Assembly (NCBI RefSeq): GCF_029813835.1
Contig: NZ_JARVKV010000017.1
Location: 1-64,000 of the forward strand
Source of the DNA: Streptomyces sp. DH37
Lineage (GTDB): Bacteria > Actinomycetota > Actinomycetes > Streptomycetales > Streptomycetaceae
Reading direction: 5' to 3'
Length of the DNA: 64,000 bases
How positions within the stretch are numbered: position 1 is the first letter of the stretch; every line of letters begins with the position of its first letter. This document shows, in pieces, positions 19,386-28,068 of the stretch. The notes below the pieces were generated by a model. It did no database searches, was not told the DNA's origin, and saw nothing but the letters and a program-made list of their open reading frames with translations. A program made the translations under genes and the position numbers.

Positions 19386-20051
19386 TCACCGAAATGGCTC
19401 AAGGGCCATGTGGTCTTGCTGGCCGCAGTGGGCATGTATCGGCGAAATCCTGGCGGCTCGTGGGCCTTCTGTCGCCGCGTGTTCCGCCGCTTTCCGCTCG
19501 GTAAGAATCGGCTGTTCCGGTTCGTGCTCCTCGAAGGGCTCGGGATGAGGCGTGCTGTCCAAGAGACGAAGCTCGTCACTGTCTGGGATCAGCGTGACGG
19601 CGAGATGGCCGTCAGTGCGAGGGTCGCGGTATTCGTGCCTTTCGGAGGTGGAACCGGGACTGGGAAGGGCTGGCGTCTTTGAGTCGGTCCATTGCTCATC
19701 ACCGAGTGCTGCTTGCCATGCCTCACCGGTTTTGCGCAGGTTGCGTCGAAGACGACGTGCCGCTCCAGTCGCTACCGGCACCTCAGCGCGCCAGGGGTTT
19801 CCCTTCGAAGGGGCATGGCGAAGACAGTGGTCCTCGATCGCGGCGCCAAGCTGCCGCGGTGCGCCCGGTAGGACGTCGATGATCTTCTCCAGGCGGCGTT
19901 CGGTCCCCGCCTTCGCTCCGCGGCTCGCTGTGTCGACCTCGCCCGTCCGTGACAGGACGGTCACCGGAAGCCCCGGCATCCGTACGTAGGCCAATGACCA
20001 TGCTGCGGCCAGGCCCGCCAGTGCGGTCGCAGCCGGCGCCGTACCGATCAT
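19386..20051 (-). CDS. hypothetical protein with N-terminal hydrophobic segment
   Basis: 221 aa. Residues 1-28 are hydrophobic (ATALAGLAAAWSLAYVRMPGLP) and could anchor the protein. The rest is charged, with ARRLRRNLRKTGEAWQAALGDEQW and an acidic tail. Third-position GC is lower than in neighbours. I recognise no domain. It could be the last gene of the terD-tatA run on this strand, or a chance frame. Confidence 0.4.
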   Translation of the reverse strand: MIGTAPAATALAGLAAAWSLAYVRMPGLPVTVLSRTGEVDTASRGAKAGTERRLEKIIDVLPGAPRQLGAAIEDHCLRHAPSKGNPWRAEVPVATGAARRLRRNLRKTGEAWQAALGDEQWTDSKTPALPSPGSTSERHEYRDPRTDGHLAVTLIPDSDELRLLDSTPHPEPFEEHEPEQPILTERKAAEHAATEGPRAARISPIHAHCGQQDHMALEPFR

Positions 20052-20338
20052 CCGGCGCTGTACCTGCGATCCTGCTCCTCTTGCCGTGCCGAGACCCTCT
20101 CAGGCTCGTGACCGAGGACTGCGAGTCTGCCCGGAGGGCAACCGGAGAACCCGGCTGACGGACCGGGAACCAGATGGCGGACATGGCCCATCCGGTGATC
20201 CGGAAGGGTTTCCGCGTGTACCGCGGCCGACTCTCTTCGAGAGTTTTCCGTGCGTTATGAAGTGACTGTCCCGGCTGCGGCTCGAAGCGGTCCACCGGCA
20301 TCCTTGTCTGCGGAACCACAGGCTTCCAACAGAGCCGT

Positions 20339-20581
20339 TCAGTGCGAAATCCTGCCTGTGGGGCCGTTGCCGATTCCGTCGGAGGAAGTAGCGCCGTCTG
20401 CGGAATTGATGATGCGGGGGCCTGACGCGCTTGGAGGGTGATCGGACTTCATCGCTTTGACTTCACTTTTGAGGATGCGGGCCGACTTGCCCGCGGAACG
20501 AGCTAGCTCGGGAAGTTTCTTAGCACCGAATATGACGATAACGACGATGATGAGGATGGCTGTCTCGCCGATTCCGAGCAT
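20339..20581 (-). CDS. tatA: twin-arginine translocase TatA-like subunit
   Basis: 80 aa: a single TM helix ([20 protein letters not shown]) then an amphipathic helix [20 protein letters not shown], the classic TatA/E layout, with a short polar tail. TatA oligomers form the pore for folded Tat substrates. ATG 20581 follows GGAAAGGG. It starts 55 bp after the terD gene on the same strand, an unusual place away from tatC, suggesting a stress-linked extra copy. Confidence 0.9.
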   Translation of the reverse strand: MLGIGETAILIIVVIVIFGAKKLPELARSAGKSARILKSEVKAMKSDHPPSASGPRIINSADGATSSDGIGNGPTGRISH

Positions 20582-20636
20582 CGTGACCCTTTCCGGGGGA
20601 TTTGTGCGAGGCAGGAGCCGTTCACGGTCCCGCCTG

Positions 20637-21986
20637 TTACAGGTGGGGGGTGATCGACGGCATCAGGTCCTGGAAGGTGCGGCCGTTGGCCGCGGTGCCC
20701 AGGGCGGTCATCTGCCAGCCGCTGCCCTGGCGGTGGACCTTGGCCATGATCTGCGCGGTGTACTGGCCGCCGCCGGTGAGGGTGTAGCGCGCCAGTTCCT
20801 GGCCGTTGGTCTCGTCCACCAGCCGGCAGAAGGCGTTCTGCACCTCGGCGAAGGTCTGGCCGGTGAAGGAGTTCACCGTGAAGACGATCTGGTCGATGTG
20901 GACCGGGACCCGCTGGAGGTCCACCAGGATCGCCTCGTCGTCACCGCCCTGCCCGGCGCCGCCGACGAGGTTGTCGCCGGTGTGCCGCACGGAGCCGTCG
21001 TCGCTCACCAGGTGGCGGAAGAAGACGACGTCCACGGGCTGCTGTCCGGCGAAGAGCACGGCCGAGGCGTCCAGGTCGATCTCCTGGGTGCGCCGGCCGA
21101 ACAGACCGCGGCGGGGAGCCGCCTGCCAGCCGAGTCCCATCCGCACCGCGGTCAGGGCGCCCCCGTCGGACTTCTGCAGGTTGATCGCCTGTCCCTTGGA
21201 CAAGTTGACCGTCACGTGTCGCCTCTTCTCGGTGGGTGTGGCACGGATGGGTTGTGCACTCGGTGCGGGGTGGCGCGGGCCGCCGACCCCCGGGCCGGTG
21301 TGGCCGGGACCGGTGGGGCCCGGGTCGGGGCGCGCCGTCGGTGAAAGCTCCGCCGGTTCCGGAACGGGGGCGGGGTGCGGCTGCCGGAGCCGGTCGTGGA
21401 GGAGGGGGTGGATACCGCGTGTCAGGAGGGCCCTGCCGCCGGGATCCGCGAAGCCGCCATGGTTCGGCTTCTGGGCCCGGGCGGTTTCCGACGATGAGGA
21501 GCGGTGGTGGGCGGCGGTGGACAGAAGGCAGGCGACGCCGACCACTATCGAGACCAGGGCGACGACCACGGCGGTGCGTCCTGCCCCCATCAGCGCGTCC
21601 GCGAGGGCTTCGCGGGGGCTGCCGAGGCTTGCGCCGTAGCCGAGAGCGAGGAGGAGCGCGGCCGCGATCGAGGAGAGGGCCGGTGTGAGGACGACCACTG
21701 CCGTCAGGAAATCGTGTCCGCCGGTCGGCGTTGTGCTCCCGGTGGGCGCCTTCCGGGATTCCGCCCCGACGGTTCCGCACCCTTCGAGGTGCGCCTGGTA
21801 CTCGACGGCGGCTGCCGCCGCGCTGGTGTGCCTCTCCTCCATGGCCTGGTCACGCAGGTGGCGTGTGGTGAGACCTCCTGTGGCCTGGTGTACCGCGCGA
21901 CGGATGCCCGCGCTGCGCAGGACCTGGTGCACGAGTTGCTCGAACGCGGGTTCGCTCTCTGTCCGTAGGTGCGCCGGCGGGATCAT
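20637..21986 (-). CDS. two-TM membrane protein fused to a TerD domain
   Basis: One open frame of 449 aa. ATG 21986 is preceded by GAGGAACCGTCC. The N-terminal polar region is followed by TM segments at about 92-122 ([20 protein letters not shown]) and 137-160 ([19 protein letters not shown]), a Pro/Gly-rich linker, then a complete TerD domain from residue 258 ([36 protein letters not shown]). An internal GTG at 21215 with GAAGAGG 6 nt upstream could give a free 192-aa TerD. TerD proteins bind calcium in tellurite/stress complexes; here they would be tethered to the membrane. Confidence 0.75.
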   Translation of the reverse strand: MIPPAHLRTESEPAFEQLVHQVLRSAGIRRAVHQATGGLTTRHLRDQAMEERHTSAAAAAVEYQAHLEGCGTVGAESRKAPTGSTTPTGGHDFLTAVVVLTPALSSIAAALLLALGYGASLGSPREALADALMGAGRTAVVVALVSIVVGVACLLSTAAHHRSSSSETARAQKPNHGGFADPGGRALLTRGIHPLLHDRLRQPHPAPVPEPAELSPTARPDPGPTGPGHTGPGVGGPRHPAPSAQPIRATPTEKRRHVTVNLSKGQAINLQKSDGGALTAVRMGLGWQAAPRRGLFGRRTQEIDLDASAVLFAGQQPVDVVFFRHLVSDDGSVRHTGDNLVGGAGQGGDDEAILVDLQRVPVHIDQIVFTVNSFTGQTFAEVQNAFCRLVDETNGQELARYTLTGGGQYTAQIMAKVHRQGSGWQMTALGTAANGRTFQDLMPSITPHL

Positions 21987-22116
21987 GGACGGTTCCTCGG
22001 CGGAGTGGTCCGGCGCTGTGGTACGGCTTCCGGGCCGGAGCTCACGGCGCCTCTCGCGGGGTGTGTTCGGCGGCTTGTTGCCCGGACAGGGCCTGTTTCC
22101 GGAATCCGACGCGACC

Positions 22117-22692
22117 TCAGACGCTCACCCCGAAGTCCTGCGCGATGCCGCGCAGGCCGGAGGCGTAGCCCTGGCCGATGGCGCGGAACTTCCACTCCGC
22201 GCCGTGGCGGTACAGCTCGCCGAAGACCATGGCGGTCTCGGTGGAGGCGTCCTCGCTCAGGTCGTAGCGGGCCAGCTCGGTGCCGCCTGCCTGGTTGACC
22301 ACGCGGATGTAGGCGTTGCGGACCTGGCCGAAGCTCTGCCCACGGGTCTCGGCGTCGTGGATGGAGACGGGGAAGACGATCCTGTGGATGTCGGCGGGAA
22401 CGGCGGCGAGGTTCACCTTGACGATCTCGTCGTCGCCCTCGCCCTCGCCGGTGAGGTTGTCGCCGGTGTGCTCCACCGAGCCGTCGGGGCTGGTGAGGTT
22501 GTTGTAGAAGACGAAGTGCCGGTCGGAGGCGACCTTCCCCGAGGAGTCGCAGAGCAGGGCGCTGGCGTCCAGGTCATAGTCGGCGCCAGTGGTGGTGCGC
22601 ACGTCCCAGCCCAGGCCGACGAGGACCGCCTTCAGGCCCGGTGCCTCCTTGCTGAGTGAGACGTTGCCGCCCTTGGACAGGGACACTCCCAC
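22117..22692 (-). CDS. terD: TerD family calcium-binding stress protein
   Basis: 191 aa, standard TerD length: [60 protein letters not shown] with clustered acidic residues for Ca2+, and [28 protein letters not shown] 22692 follows AGGAGGAAAGC. It is divergent from the BlaI-type repressor gene, with one TCTACA-N4-TGTAGA operator between. It probably leads an operon with the downstream TerD fusion and tatA. Confidence 0.93.
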   Translation of the reverse strand: MGVSLSKGGNVSLSKEAPGLKAVLVGLGWDVRTTTGADYDLDASALLCDSSGKVASDRHFVFYNNLTSPDGSVEHTGDNLTGEGEGDDEIVKVNLAAVPADIHRIVFPVSIHDAETRGQSFGQVRNAYIRVVNQAGGTELARYDLSEDASTETAMVFGELYRHGAEWKFRAIGQGYASGLRGIAQDFGVSV

Positions 22693-22753
22693 GCTTTCCT
22701 CCTGTTTGCCGCATCGGTTCGCCGGGCTGTCCGCCGACGGCTGCCATTGTAAA

Positions 22754-22769
22754 TCTACAATAGTGTAGA
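22754..22769. promoter_or_regulatory. BlaI-type operator, copy 1
   Basis: TCTACA-ATAG-TGTAGA, an inverted repeat of the MecI/BlaI type (TACA...TGTA). It lies 62 bp upstream of the terD start and 94 bp upstream of the repressor gene, in position to control both. Confidence 0.75.
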
Positions 22770-22862
22770 AGAAGCGTGAGTGTCGATCGGGTTGCCGTCC
22801 GCTTACGATGTACGGCCGGCCCGGGCGATGCGACGGGGCCGGGGCTGGAGGGAGACGGCAGG

Positions 22863-23267
22863 GTGGAGCAGGAGGAGACCGGGCAGCCGCGGCGGCCCCG
22901 TGCGCGCCGCCGCGGTCAGGGGGAGCTGGAGGTGCAGGTGCTCTCGGCGTTGTGTGAGGCGCCGGGGCCGGTGGACACCGCCTGGGTGCGTGAGCGTCTC
23001 GGTGGCGATCTGGCGTACACCACGGTGATCACCATTTTGACTCGGTTGCTGGCCAAGGGTGCGGTGGTGCGGGAGAGGGTGGGGCGTTCCTTCGTGTGGT
23101 CGCCGACGGCGGACGAGGCGGGGCTGGCGGCGCTGCGCATGCGGCGGGTCCTGGACGGGGAGAGTGACCGTCAGGCGGTGCTGGCGAGTTTCGTGACCTC
23201 GTTGCCGCCGGGGGACGAGCGGCTGCTGCGGGAGTTGCTGGAGCGGGCCGAGGAGCCGGAGGACTGA
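22863..23267 (+). CDS. BlaI/MecI/CopY-family transcriptional repressor
   Basis: 134 aa. The winged helix covers about 15-85: [57 protein letters not shown]-terminal dimerisation helix follows ([24 protein letters not shown]). GTG 22863 follows GGAGGGAGAC. BlaI proteins bind TACA/TGTA palindromes; four such sites lie nearby. Its usual partner, an M56 membrane peptidase, is only a remnant downstream, so release of repression must work another way. Confidence 0.92.
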   Translation: MEQEETGQPRRPRARRRGQGELEVQVLSALCEAPGPVDTAWVRERLGGDLAYTTVITILTRLLAKGAVVRERVGRSFVWSPTADEAGLAALRMRRVLDGESDRQAVLASFVTSLPPGDERLLRELLERAEEPED

Positions 23268-23580
23268 CGCGGTCCTCGCGGCCTGTGCGCGGACGTTGTG
23301 GACGCGCCGCCGGGCGGAGCGGGCGCTGTTCGCGCACGAGCGGGCGCATCTGGCCGGCCGGCACCACCGGTTCCTGCTGACGGTGCAGTTGGCGGCGCGG
23401 GCGAATCCCTTCCTGCGGCCGTTGCGGACCGCGGTGTCCTGCACGGCAGGGCTGGCGGCCTGGACGGCCGCGGCGGGGACCACCGTCTCGGCGCTGTCCT
23501 CGGCGAACTCGGCCGTCACCCTGTTCCTCGTCCCGAAGGCGGCCACCCCGCTGTGGAAGCGTCGCGGGCGCCCGGGGTGG
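23268..23580 (+). pseudogene. M56 (BlaR1-type) metallopeptidase remnant
   Basis: Read in the frame of 23296: a zinc-peptidase motif FAHERAHLAGRHHRFLLTVQLAARANPFLRPLR with HExxH-like HERAH, then a hydrophobic tail AAGTTVSALSSANSAVTLFLVPKA. The N-terminal TM helices and the region between are missing, and there is no good start. It follows the repressor directly, the usual position of its sensor peptidase. Confidence 0.6.
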
Positions 23581-23621
23581 TCACTGCTCGCTTCGGGCAG
23601 TCGCCCCGGGGGCAGGCGGGT

Positions 23622-23882
23622 TCAGCGGCCCTTGAGACGCTCGACGGCTGCGACGCCGCCGGCGGCCAGGGCGATCTGGATGGCGAGTTCGATCCAGTCG
23701 ACGCCGCTGGTCTCCGCCACCCCGAGCCCCGCGGCGATGGCGGTGCCGACCAGGGCGGCGAGGATGCCGACTCCGATGGTCAGCAGGACACCCGTGTGCT
23801 GACGGCCCGGCAGGGCCAGTCGCCCCAGGACGCCGATGACGATGCCGATCGCGATTGCGCTGATGAGGCCGGAGATCTCCAT
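23622..23882 (-). CDS. GlsB/YeaQ/YmgE-type stress membrane protein
   Basis: 86 aa, three hydrophobic segments rich in Gly and Ile (MEISGLISAIAIGIVIGVLG, TGVLLTIGVGILAALVGTAI, LAIQIALAAGGVAAVERLKG). This is the transglycosylase-associated/GlsB family of small stress-induced inner-membrane proteins. ATG 23882 follows GGAAGGAACGGC. It lies 81 bp after terB on the same strand, probably cotranscribed from the operator at 24481. Confidence 0.9.
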   Translation of the reverse strand: MEISGLISAIAIGIVIGVLGRLALPGRQHTGVLLTIGVGILAALVGTAIAAGLGVAETSGVDWIELAIQIALAAGGVAAVERLKGR

Positions 23883-23963
23883 GCCGTTCCTTCCGTGGTG
23901 CGGTTCGCTGTGCGTGTGCCTGCTCCCGGCGTGCCCGATGTGCGCGGGGCGGCGGCAGGCTGC

Positions 23964-24419
23964 TTACAGGTCGAACTCGTGGGGCGGCAGATCGAGGGCG
24001 TAACAGGCTTCGCGGACCACGGTCCGCTCGGTGGCGTCGAAGTCGCCGTCGGCGCCGCCGATGACGATGCCGATCTGGATCACCGCGCGGGCCTCGGCGG
24101 GCTTCTTCCTGGCCTTGGCGACCTCCTGCATCACGCTCACCCTGCCCAGTTCGAAGTCGGCGGTCAGCGTGTTCAGGTGGGCGTCGAAGCGGCGCTGGAG
24201 GTCCTCCGCGGGAAAGTTCCGCAGGACCTCGTTGTTGGTGATCAGATGGGTGACGCGCCGGCGCTCGGCCGGGTCGATCGTGCCGTCCGCCGCCGCGACG
24301 AGCGCGCACATCGCCATGGAGGCGTCTCGGAAGGCGCCGCTTTTGAGGTCGTTCCTCTTCGCCTCCAGCTGGGCCTGCATCGTCTGGGCGGATTCCTTGA
24401 TGCGATCCCACAGGGCCAC
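23964..24419 (-). CDS. terB: TerB family tellurite-resistance protein
   Basis: 151 aa, all helical: AFRDASMAMCALVAAADGTIDPAERRRV and the second half GIVIGGADGDFDATERTVVREACYAL show the two acidic, EF-hand-like TerB repeats. Cytoplasmic, membrane-associated partner of TerD and TerC in family models. GTG 24419 follows GGAGTTGCC. An operator copy and a hairpin lie just upstream. Confidence 0.93.
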   Translation of the reverse strand: MALWDRIKESAQTMQAQLEAKRNDLKSGAFRDASMAMCALVAAADGTIDPAERRRVTHLITNNEVLRNFPAEDLQRRFDAHLNTLTADFELGRVSVMQEVAKARKKPAEARAVIQIGIVIGGADGDFDATERTVVREACYALDLPPHEFDL

Positions 24420-24439
24420 GGCAACTCCATACGTCGTTC

Positions 24440-24471
24440 GGGTCCGGGCCGCGCGGATGCGACCCGGACCC
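24440..24471. terminator. 9-bp hairpin between spo0M-like gene and terB
   Basis: GGGTCCGGG (24440-24448) pairs with CCCGGACCC (24463-24471) over a 14-nt loop. It sits after the Spo0M-like gene and inside the probable 5' leader of terB, downstream of the operator at 24481; it could end upstream transcription or attenuate terB. Confidence 0.45.
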
Positions 24472-24480
24472 AGAGTATCT

Positions 24481-24496
24481 TCTACACATATGTAGA
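24481..24496. promoter_or_regulatory. BlaI-type operator, copy 2
   Basis: TCTACA-CATA-TGTAGA, embedded in CTTCTACACATATGTAGAAG. It lies 62 bp upstream of the terB start, the same spacing as copy 1 to terD. Confidence 0.75.
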
Positions 24497-24509
24497 AGCA
24501 AAGGGTGTC

Positions 24510-25529
24510 CTACGCGTCCTCGTCGCCCTCGTCCTCGAAGGCGTCGCCGATCTCGTCGACGACCTCGGCGGCCACGAGTCCGCCGGCCACGCCGACGGCC
24601 AGCCCGGCCGCGCCCGCGGCGACGGCCGTTCCCATGCCGGGGCCGGAGCGGTGGCCGTCGTGGTGCTCGCTGTGGTGGTGGCCGTAGTCGTCCTTGCGGG
24701 CGTACCCCTCGCCGTAGGGGCCGGGCTGCCCGTAGGGGGCCGGGGCGGCGAGGTGGCCGCGGTGGGCGGCCAGTTGGCGGATCCAGGCATCGACGACGGC
24801 GCTCCAGTCGCGGTGCGCCGCGCCCTCGTGGCTGACGGCATGGCGGTTGAGGGCGTCGTGGCCGCCGGAGAAGAAGCCGCCGGGCTTGTCGGCCTCCAGC
24901 ACCACCTCCATCCCGCCGGGGCCGGCCAGGAAGGTCACCTCCAGTTCCCGCATGGCGTGCGCGTACTGCGGGGCGGGGGTGAGCTCGATCTCCTGGTAGA
25001 AGGGGAGGGTCTGGCCGGTGCCGCCGATGTGCCCGTACTCCAGGTCGGCCGACTTGAAGCCGAAGCCGAGCTGCCCGAGTGCCTCCAAGATCGCCTCCTG
25101 CACCGGCAGCGGGCCGATCGTCAGGGGGTCCAGGTCGCCCTTGTCCCTCGCGCCGGCCACCGCCAGTTCGGTGCGTACCCCCAGGACGATGCCCAGGGGC
25201 TGGCCGTGCAGCTCGGTGACGGGCGTCTCCCACGGCAGCGCCACGGTGAACGGAACCGCGCGCTGTTCGCCTTCGGTCAGGCGGAAGCCGCCGGCGACGG
25301 TGAAGCGCTCGAAGGCGACAGCTCCCTCCGACTCGCCTCCTTCGTGCTCGGCTTCGACGCGGGCGACCAGTTCCAGGGTGATGTGGTCGATGTCGAAGTC
25401 GGCGCTGCCTCCTTGGAGGTGGACCTGACCGGTAAGGCTGCCGCCGGGCAGGAAGGGGCCGGGATCGAGGACCGTGTCGACCGTGGGCCCGCCCATGCCG
25501 AGCGAGCCGAGCAGCCGTTTGAACACCAT
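24510..25529 (-). CDS. Spo0M-like sporulation/stress protein with acidic C-tail
   Basis: 339 aa. Residues 1-240 form the arrestin-like Spo0M fold (LLGSLGMGGPTVDTVLDPG, FLPGGSLTGQVHLQGG, VPFTVALPWETPVTEL, EADKPGGFF). A linker follows with many His, Gly and Tyr, then a hydrophobic Gly/Ala/Val stretch (AVAAGAAGLAVGVAGGLVAA) and an acidic end. ATG 25529 follows AAGGAGAACGCCACC. Spo0M affects sporulation control in Bacillus; in actinomycetes the role is unclear. Confidence 0.88.
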   Translation of the reverse strand: MVFKRLLGSLGMGGPTVDTVLDPGPFLPGGSLTGQVHLQGGSADFDIDHITLELVARVEAEHEGGESEGAVAFERFTVAGGFRLTEGEQRAVPFTVALPWETPVTELHGQPLGIVLGVRTELAVAGARDKGDLDPLTIGPLPVQEAILEALGQLGFGFKSADLEYGHIGGTGQTLPFYQEIELTPAPQYAHAMRELEVTFLAGPGGMEVVLEADKPGGFFSGGHDALNRHAVSHEGAAHRDWSAVVDAWIRQLAAHRGHLAAPAPYGQPGPYGEGYARKDDYGHHHSEHHDGHRSGPGMGTAVAAGAAGLAVGVAGGLVAAEVVDEIGDAFEDEGDEDA

Positions 25530-25612
25530 GGTGGCGTTCTCCTTCGCGTGTGCGTGTGCATGAGTACGCGGCGGACGAGGATCCCCTCGCCCGGTGCCGC
25601 GCGGTTGTGGAG

Positions 25613-25834
25613 TTACTTCGCCGCGGTGTCCAGCGCGGCCAGGGCCTGGGCCCAGCGGACGTACTTCAGGCCGGCCAGGTCGGCCACGGTCTTCACGCCG
25701 AACGCCTGGTCCAGCAGCTCGCCGTCGCGGTCGGAGACGCCCTTCAGGGCGGAGACGGGTGCGCTCATGATCTCCGGCAGGGCCTTGTCCGCCCATGCCT
25801 TGTCCAGCACCTTGTCCAGGTCGATCGAAGCCAC
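25613..25834 (-). CDS. small helix-hairpin-helix protein
   Basis: 73 aa: a short N-terminal helix (SIDLDKVLDKAWADKALPEI) then helix-hairpin-helix-type sequence (ALKGVSDRDGELLDQAFGVKTVADLAGLKYVRWAQAL), related to the DUF4332/HhH group. GTG 25834 follows GGGAGG. It is upstream of and codirectional with the Spo0M-like gene (83 bp gap), and its promoter region carries operator copy 3. Confidence 0.8.
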   Translation of the reverse strand: MASIDLDKVLDKAWADKALPEIMSAPVSALKGVSDRDGELLDQAFGVKTVADLAGLKYVRWAQALAALDTAAK

Positions 25835-26042
25835 GTGTGCCCTCCCAGGCTGACGATGCGCGGATGGGGTGGCAGGGCCGGCCGCTCCGCGGCGCGCAGT
25901 GGCCGAGTCCGCGTCCGGTTGCTCGCTCCGGCTGCTCGACCGCTCTTCGCGGACGGAGTGTCGCCCGTCACGCCGTATCTCTCGGGCGAGACGTGTACGC
26001 CTGCCAGTGGCCGGGAATATCCGTGGCCACTCCCTCGTCTTC

Positions 26043-26058
26043 TCTACAAGACTGTAGA
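26043..26058. promoter_or_regulatory. BlaI-type operator, copy 3
   Basis: TCTACA-AGAC-TGTAGA, about 209 bp upstream of the helix-hairpin-helix gene on the minus strand. No other gene start is closer. Confidence 0.7.
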
Positions 26059-27277
26059 AGTATAGGGGGTGCGGAACCCCGCTCGGTACACATTCGCGCA
26101 GCCGGTCGGGGGAAGTCCGAAAACAGTCCTTCGAGGGCCCCTCGCCCTTGCGGGCAAGGGGCCCTGCGCCGTCTTCGCGGCGGCGCGGGGAGACCTTCGA
26201 CAGGTGCACCGGGCTCACCGGAGCCTCCGGGGAGACGCAAGGAGTGCCCCCGCCGTGGGTGAACCTCCTCATGCCGGCCGTGCCGCGCTCCTGCCCGGAT
26301 CGAGTGAGGGAGGGGTGGCATGGCGGCCGAGGCCCTGCTGCCTCCGCGTGCCCTGGCGTGCGCGCTCTTCGATGCAGCCGAGTTCTCCCTGGCCATCGTC
26401 GCGCGGGAGGTCGGAGCGGGCGGGGCCCGGTAGGGGAGCGCGGTGTGGTCTCGCCGACACGCTCCCGCAGCGCCGGCGCAGGGAGTGCGCCATGGCCGTG
26501 GTCATCGGCGAGTACGGCGGCGCCGCCGCGAGGGTCGTCGTCGAGGTCGGCTGTGAGTGAGATCTTCTGGAGACCCTGGCCTGATCCCCGCCCCCGCCGC
26601 CGATGACGGCCGCGCTTCTCGGAAGAGGCCGACGCCGTCGTCCGCCTCGACCGGCCGGAACGCACCGTCACTCGTTTGGGCTGCGGCTGCTTCCGTATGC
26701 CGGCCATCGGCTCGGGACGCTGTGCCGGGCTGTCTGCGCCTCAAGGAGGGTGCCCTCGGCGTCGTCGACCGCCACAAGCTCTTCTCCCGTGCCACCTCGC
26801 ACGCGGTGACCCGCGTTGGGGCCGTGGTGTGTCCCCTTTGGCAGTGCCCTGGCCATGATGCGCGAACAGCACCCACCTGGCCGCTGTCACCGGCGAGCGG
26901 GATGTCGCCCTCGGTTTCGTCGCCGTGGGGGATGCCCTGCCGAACTCGTCGGCTCCACGCCCTGGCGGGTGCACAGGTCAGAAGCGCCTGTGCAGGCCAG
27001 AGTCTGTTCCGCCCGGCGCGACGCGATGGCGTAGGCCGGCCGTCAAAGCACAAGCCCCGAGTGTGAAGGGGGCGCGGTGCCGGAGCCAGGGGAGCGCGGC
27101 GTTGTGCGGCCGGCTCCGCCGCACAGCTCGGCAGCCGATCGGCCGGCACGGCACGCTCGACCATGAGGAAGCCCGTTTGAGGAAGGGCTTCCCGGGCCAC
27201 TGGAGAGAGCAGGGCGCTCCGTGCGCCTCGCGCCGCCGGTGCCGGCGTGTCAGGAATGTCTTCACCCGGGAGATCCG
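26059..27277. other. 1.2-kb gap without a supported gene
   Basis: Many overlapping frames are open, but none has a recognisable domain together with a ribosome binding site. Short protein-like pieces near 26640-26800 could be decayed coding sequence; I cannot name them. Confidence 0.5.
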
Positions 27278-27424
27278 ATGAAATGGCTTGTGTGGTTGCT
27301 GCTGATCGCCGTTGTGCTGGCAGTCCTGGGGTTGGTGGTCAAGGCGCTGAAGTGGATGCTGATCATCGCTGCTGTGGTCTTCGTTGCGGGCCTGGTCACC
27401 GGATGGGTGAAACAGCGTAAATGA
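27278..27424 (+). CDS. 48-aa two-helix membrane peptide, paralog A
   Basis: Starts MKWLVWLLLIAVVLAVLGLV, has a second hydrophobic stretch (MLIIAAVVFVAGLVTGWV) and ends VKQRK. ATG 27278 is preceded by CGGGAGATCCG. It aligns along its full length with the peptide at 27925. Likely a small envelope stress protein; function unknown. Confidence 0.75.
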   Translation: MKWLVWLLLIAVVLAVLGLVVKALKWMLIIAAVVFVAGLVTGWVKQRK

Positions 27425-27730
27425 CAGACCGCAGACGCGGGCTTGACAGGACGCTGCTTACGCGCTTGGGATACCGGATCTGAAGCCGAGGTGCAGGTCG
27501 CGTGAATTTTCCTGCCTCGGCATTTTTCTGCAGTCATTACGAATTCGCGGCGATTCACTGACCGCTTCCTTGCGGCGCGCTGACTCGGTTCCGGCCCCCA
27601 GGGGCGCGCCCGCCGGCGGAGCCGGAGTCGCCTCCCGCGCGCCGACGGCCAGGCTCCGGATGAGGTGGTGGGTCGGCGGCGCCGTGGTGAAGCCGGAGGA
27701 TCGTTACGAGCCACCAAACCGACCCTCCCT

Positions 27731-27746
27731 TCTACAGATGTGTAGA
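27731..27746. promoter_or_regulatory. BlaI-type operator, copy 4
   Basis: TCTACA-GATG-TGTAGA, about 178 bp upstream of the 47-aa membrane peptide gene (paralog B) on the plus strand. Confidence 0.72.
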
Positions 27747-27924
27747 GTATGGGTGGTCGGCGTGACCGGTTGCCTGCCGGAGAGGAGGTGCCGACATCTC
27801 CGCGGAACAGTCGGACGGCTCTCGTCCCGCGTGCTTCCGGGCACCGGTGGGCGGGAGTCGTGTTCCCCGCGCTTGTCCGCTTCGGCAGAGGGCCTGGCCG
27901 TGAGAAGCAGGGCGGAGGTAGGGC

Positions 27925-28068
27925 ATGGGATGGGGGCTGCTGCTCTTGGTGGCGGTTGCGCTCGGAGTGCTCGGGTGGACGGTGCACACACTGAGCTGGC
28001 TGCTGGTCGTAGCGGCAGTACTCCTGGCCGTCGGGCTGGTGAACGGCTGGGAGAAGTGGAGGGCATGA
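27925..28068 (+). CDS. 47-aa two-helix membrane peptide, paralog B
   Basis: Starts MGWGLLLLVAVALGVLGWTV, with a second helix WLLVVAAVLLAVGLVNGW and end EKWRA. GGAGGTAGGGC precedes ATG 27925. Same length, spacing and Gly-x-Val-x-Gly-Trp ending as the peptide at 27278, so a duplication. It lies downstream of operator copy 4. Confidence 0.75.
   Translation: MGWGLLLLVAVALGVLGWTVHTLSWLLVVAAVLLAVGLVNGWEKWRA

Noticed and set aside
23298..25853. 851-aa plus-strand open frame across the Ter genes
   Set aside because: It is antisense to glsB, terB and the Spo0M-like gene, has no domain, and its Val/Gly/Asp-rich content is typical of a shadow of minus-strand genes in high-GC DNA.
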